A DNA stretch of 14,143 nucleotides from Pavlovales sp. CCMP2436 (Eukaryota; Haptophyta; Pavlovophyceae; Pavlovales). The DNA is taken from contig MU631436.1 of the NCBI GenBank assembly GCA_026770615.1, forward strand, positions 309,097-323,239, in the 5' to 3' direction. A program made the translations under genes and the position numbers. The notes beneath the pieces are model-generated. The model was not told where the DNA came from. It saw only the letters and a program-made list of their open reading frames with translations, and made no database searches. Below, one piece after another: positions 14,088 through 14,143 of the stretch. The number at the start of each line of letters is the position of its first letter. The first letter of the stretch is position 1.

Positions 14088-14143
14088 ACAGTGGGAGCAG
14101 AGTCTGGGAGCAGACAGTGGGAGCAGACAGTGGGAGCAGACAG
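14088..14143 (+). repeat. 13-bp minisatellite running off the window
   Basis: The unit acagtgggagcag is present at 14088, 14114 and 14127, with a variant (agtctgggagcag) at 14101, and continues to the last base. Confidence 0.9.

Overview
This is a repeat-rich piece of a GC-rich nuclear genome from a eukaryote. Support comes from a gene split by a canonical 68-bp GT-AG intron, a non-LTR retrotransposon (LINE), a Mutator-like DNA transposon with long terminal inverted repeats, and many micro- and minisatellites. There are no bacterial operons or ribosome binding sites. GC-rich codon use, short introns and a LOG-family gene suggest a unicellular alga (haptophyte- or stramenopile-like), but this is inference.

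Layout. 1-569: mostly non-coding, with short repeats and one weak small ORF. 580-3240: a Mutator-like element bounded by perfect 10-bp target-site duplications (TSDs) with terminal inverted repeats of about 400 bp. It carries a broken minus-strand gene with a FAR1/FLYWCH-like DNA-binding region. 3265-6898: a 5'-truncated minus-strand LINE with a probable 13-bp TSD. Its ORF is decayed but still shows RNase H, a CCHC knuckle and a C-terminal OTU-type cysteine protease. Two short insertions sit inside it (3769-3921 and 4834-5130). Each has its own perfect 13-bp TSD, they share a 56-bp tail, and their bodies look unrelated. 6953-8141: two ~550-bp arms in inverted orientation around an 86-bp centre. 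8142-8789: no convincing gene. 8790-9569: a minus-strand array of seven C2HC zinc knuckles. 9570-10351: possible coding sequence of unknown function with a large perfect hairpin at its 3' side. 10600-11357: a LOG-family nucleotide phosphoribohydrolase gene with one intron, the best-supported host gene. 11845-12573: a hypothetical ORF whose N-terminus is a 17-bp minisatellite. 12574-14143: weak exon-like segments, a T29 tract, a 151-bp segment between 13-bp direct repeats, and two tandem arrays at the right edge.

The main story is layered transposition. A LINE family carrying an OTU protease landed here, was hit twice by short non-autonomous retroelements that share only a 3' tail, and lies 1 bp from the TSD of a Mutator-like element. 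The recurring 13-bp duplications (LINE, both short inserts, and possibly a third segment near 13.7 kb) suggest one retrotransposition machinery made them all. Host genes occupy roughly 8.8-12.6 kb.
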